Origin: Mxb001 sp044360385
Lineage (GTDB): Bacteria; Actinomycetota; Actinomycetes; S36-B12
Length of the DNA: 6,050 nucleotides
Assembly (NCBI GenBank): GCA_044360385.1
Contig: JBIKKK010000134.1
Coordinates: 1 to 6,050, forward strand
Direction of reading: 5' to 3'
Shown here: positions 5,764-6,050 of the stretch, piece by piece
Position numbering within the stretch: the stretch's first letter is position 1
Layout of the letters: each line of letters starts with the position of its first letter
The notes under the pieces: model-generated
Told to the model about the DNA's origin: nothing
Seen by the model: the letters and a program-made list of their open reading frames with translations, nothing else
Database searches by the model: none
Translations under genes and position numbers: made by a program

Positions 5764-6050
5764 CTACCTGCGACGCGCGGCGAATCCGAGATAGGCCAGT
5801 CCCGCAAGGCCCACCGCCGTCGCCACACCGGCGACGGTGCGCTGCTTGCGCACGGTCGGCTCGATCGCGGCGTAGGGGATCGTGCTGAAGCTCACCATCT
5901 CGTAGCGCGTCTTGTAGCGGTCCCCGAGAGCGCGGTGCAGGAGCAACTCGGTGCTGTGCAGGGCCCGATACGACAGGGAGTTGACCGAGTCGCGCATCTC
6001 GATGAAGTTGTGCAGCGCGAGATCGGCGATGGCATCGCCCTGGGGCTTGC
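5764..6050 (-). CDS. Kynurenine 3-monooxygenase-like FAD monooxygenase, C-terminal part
   Basis: The last 94 complete codons and the TAG stop (5766-5764) of a gene entering from the right edge. The visible part begins KPQGDAIADLALHNFIEMRD and continues with SVNS, a glutamate-leucine helix (TELLLHRALG, 33-42 of the fragment) and YEMVSFSTIPYAAI (49-62). The order DAIADLALxNFxEMRDxVxS, then YxMVxFSxIxY, is the C-terminal signature of kynurenine 3-monooxygenase, the NADPH/FAD enzyme that hydroxylates kynurenine to 3-hydroxykynurenine in tryptophan breakdown. The fragment ends in a hydrophobic segment (VAGVATAVGLAGLAYLGFA, about 72-90) followed by ARRR, which looks like a tail membrane anchor. The FAD-binding N-terminal domain lies outside the window, so catalytic residues cannot be checked. 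An ATG at 5997 would give a 77-residue protein, but homology clearly continues upstream. A related aromatic-ring monooxygenase is the main alternative. Confidence 0.8.
   Translation of the reverse strand, partial: KPQGDAIADLALHNFIEMRDSVNSLSYRALHSTELLLHRALGDRYKTRYEMVSFSTIPYAAIEPTVRKQRTVAGVATAVGLAGLAYLGFAARRR

Noticed and set aside
5764..5997. A stand-alone 77-residue small membrane protein starting at the ATG at 5997.
   Set aside because: The frame stays open to the window edge, and the residues upstream of that ATG (DAIADLALHNFIE) are part of the kynurenine 3-monooxygenase signature, so this is the tail of a larger gene.

Overview
The window is high-GC, gene-dense DNA with short intergenic gaps and frequent GTG/ATG starts preceded by good Shine-Dalgarno sequences. 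The gene content (a WS/DGAT-family acyltransferase, acetoacetyl-CoA synthetase and a GC-rich OmpR-type orphan regulator) points to an actinobacterium. This is an inference from composition and families, and I cannot name a genus.

Layout. Positions 1-2247 hold a tight three-gene minus-strand operon: a wax ester synthase/diacylglycerol acyltransferase (2247-778), then a DUF1622 membrane protein (764-348), then a DUF1275 (YoaK-like) membrane protein (343 to beyond the left edge). The gaps are 13 and 4 nt. A 121-bp divergent intergenic region (2248-2368) with two dyad symmetries separates this operon from a plus-strand unit. That unit contains acetoacetyl-CoA synthetase (2369-4390) and, 61 nt later, a HAD-superfamily hydrolase (4452-5120). 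After a 112-nt gap comes a small winged-helix regulator with a shortened receiver-like N-terminus (5233-5760). It converges, with only 3 nt between stop codons, on the C-terminal end of a minus-strand gene running off the right edge. That fragment matches the tail of kynurenine 3-monooxygenase, including a C-terminal membrane anchor.

How it fits together. The core is a divergent lipid pair: one side activates acetoacetate to acetoacetyl-CoA, and the other esterifies acyl-CoA into neutral lipid (triacylglycerol or wax ester). A link between ketone-body or polyhydroxybutyrate-derived carbon and storage lipid is plausible but inferred from position only. The HAD enzyme, the orphan regulator and the KMO-like gene have no demonstrated connection to the lipid genes.

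I did not find an obviously new multi-gene system. The best leads are the half-receiver regulator, the membrane-anchored bacterial KMO-like tail and the paired dyads in the divergent promoter region. There are no RNA genes, CRISPR arrays, insertion sequences or convincing rho-independent terminators, and no stretch over 300 nt lacks a gene.
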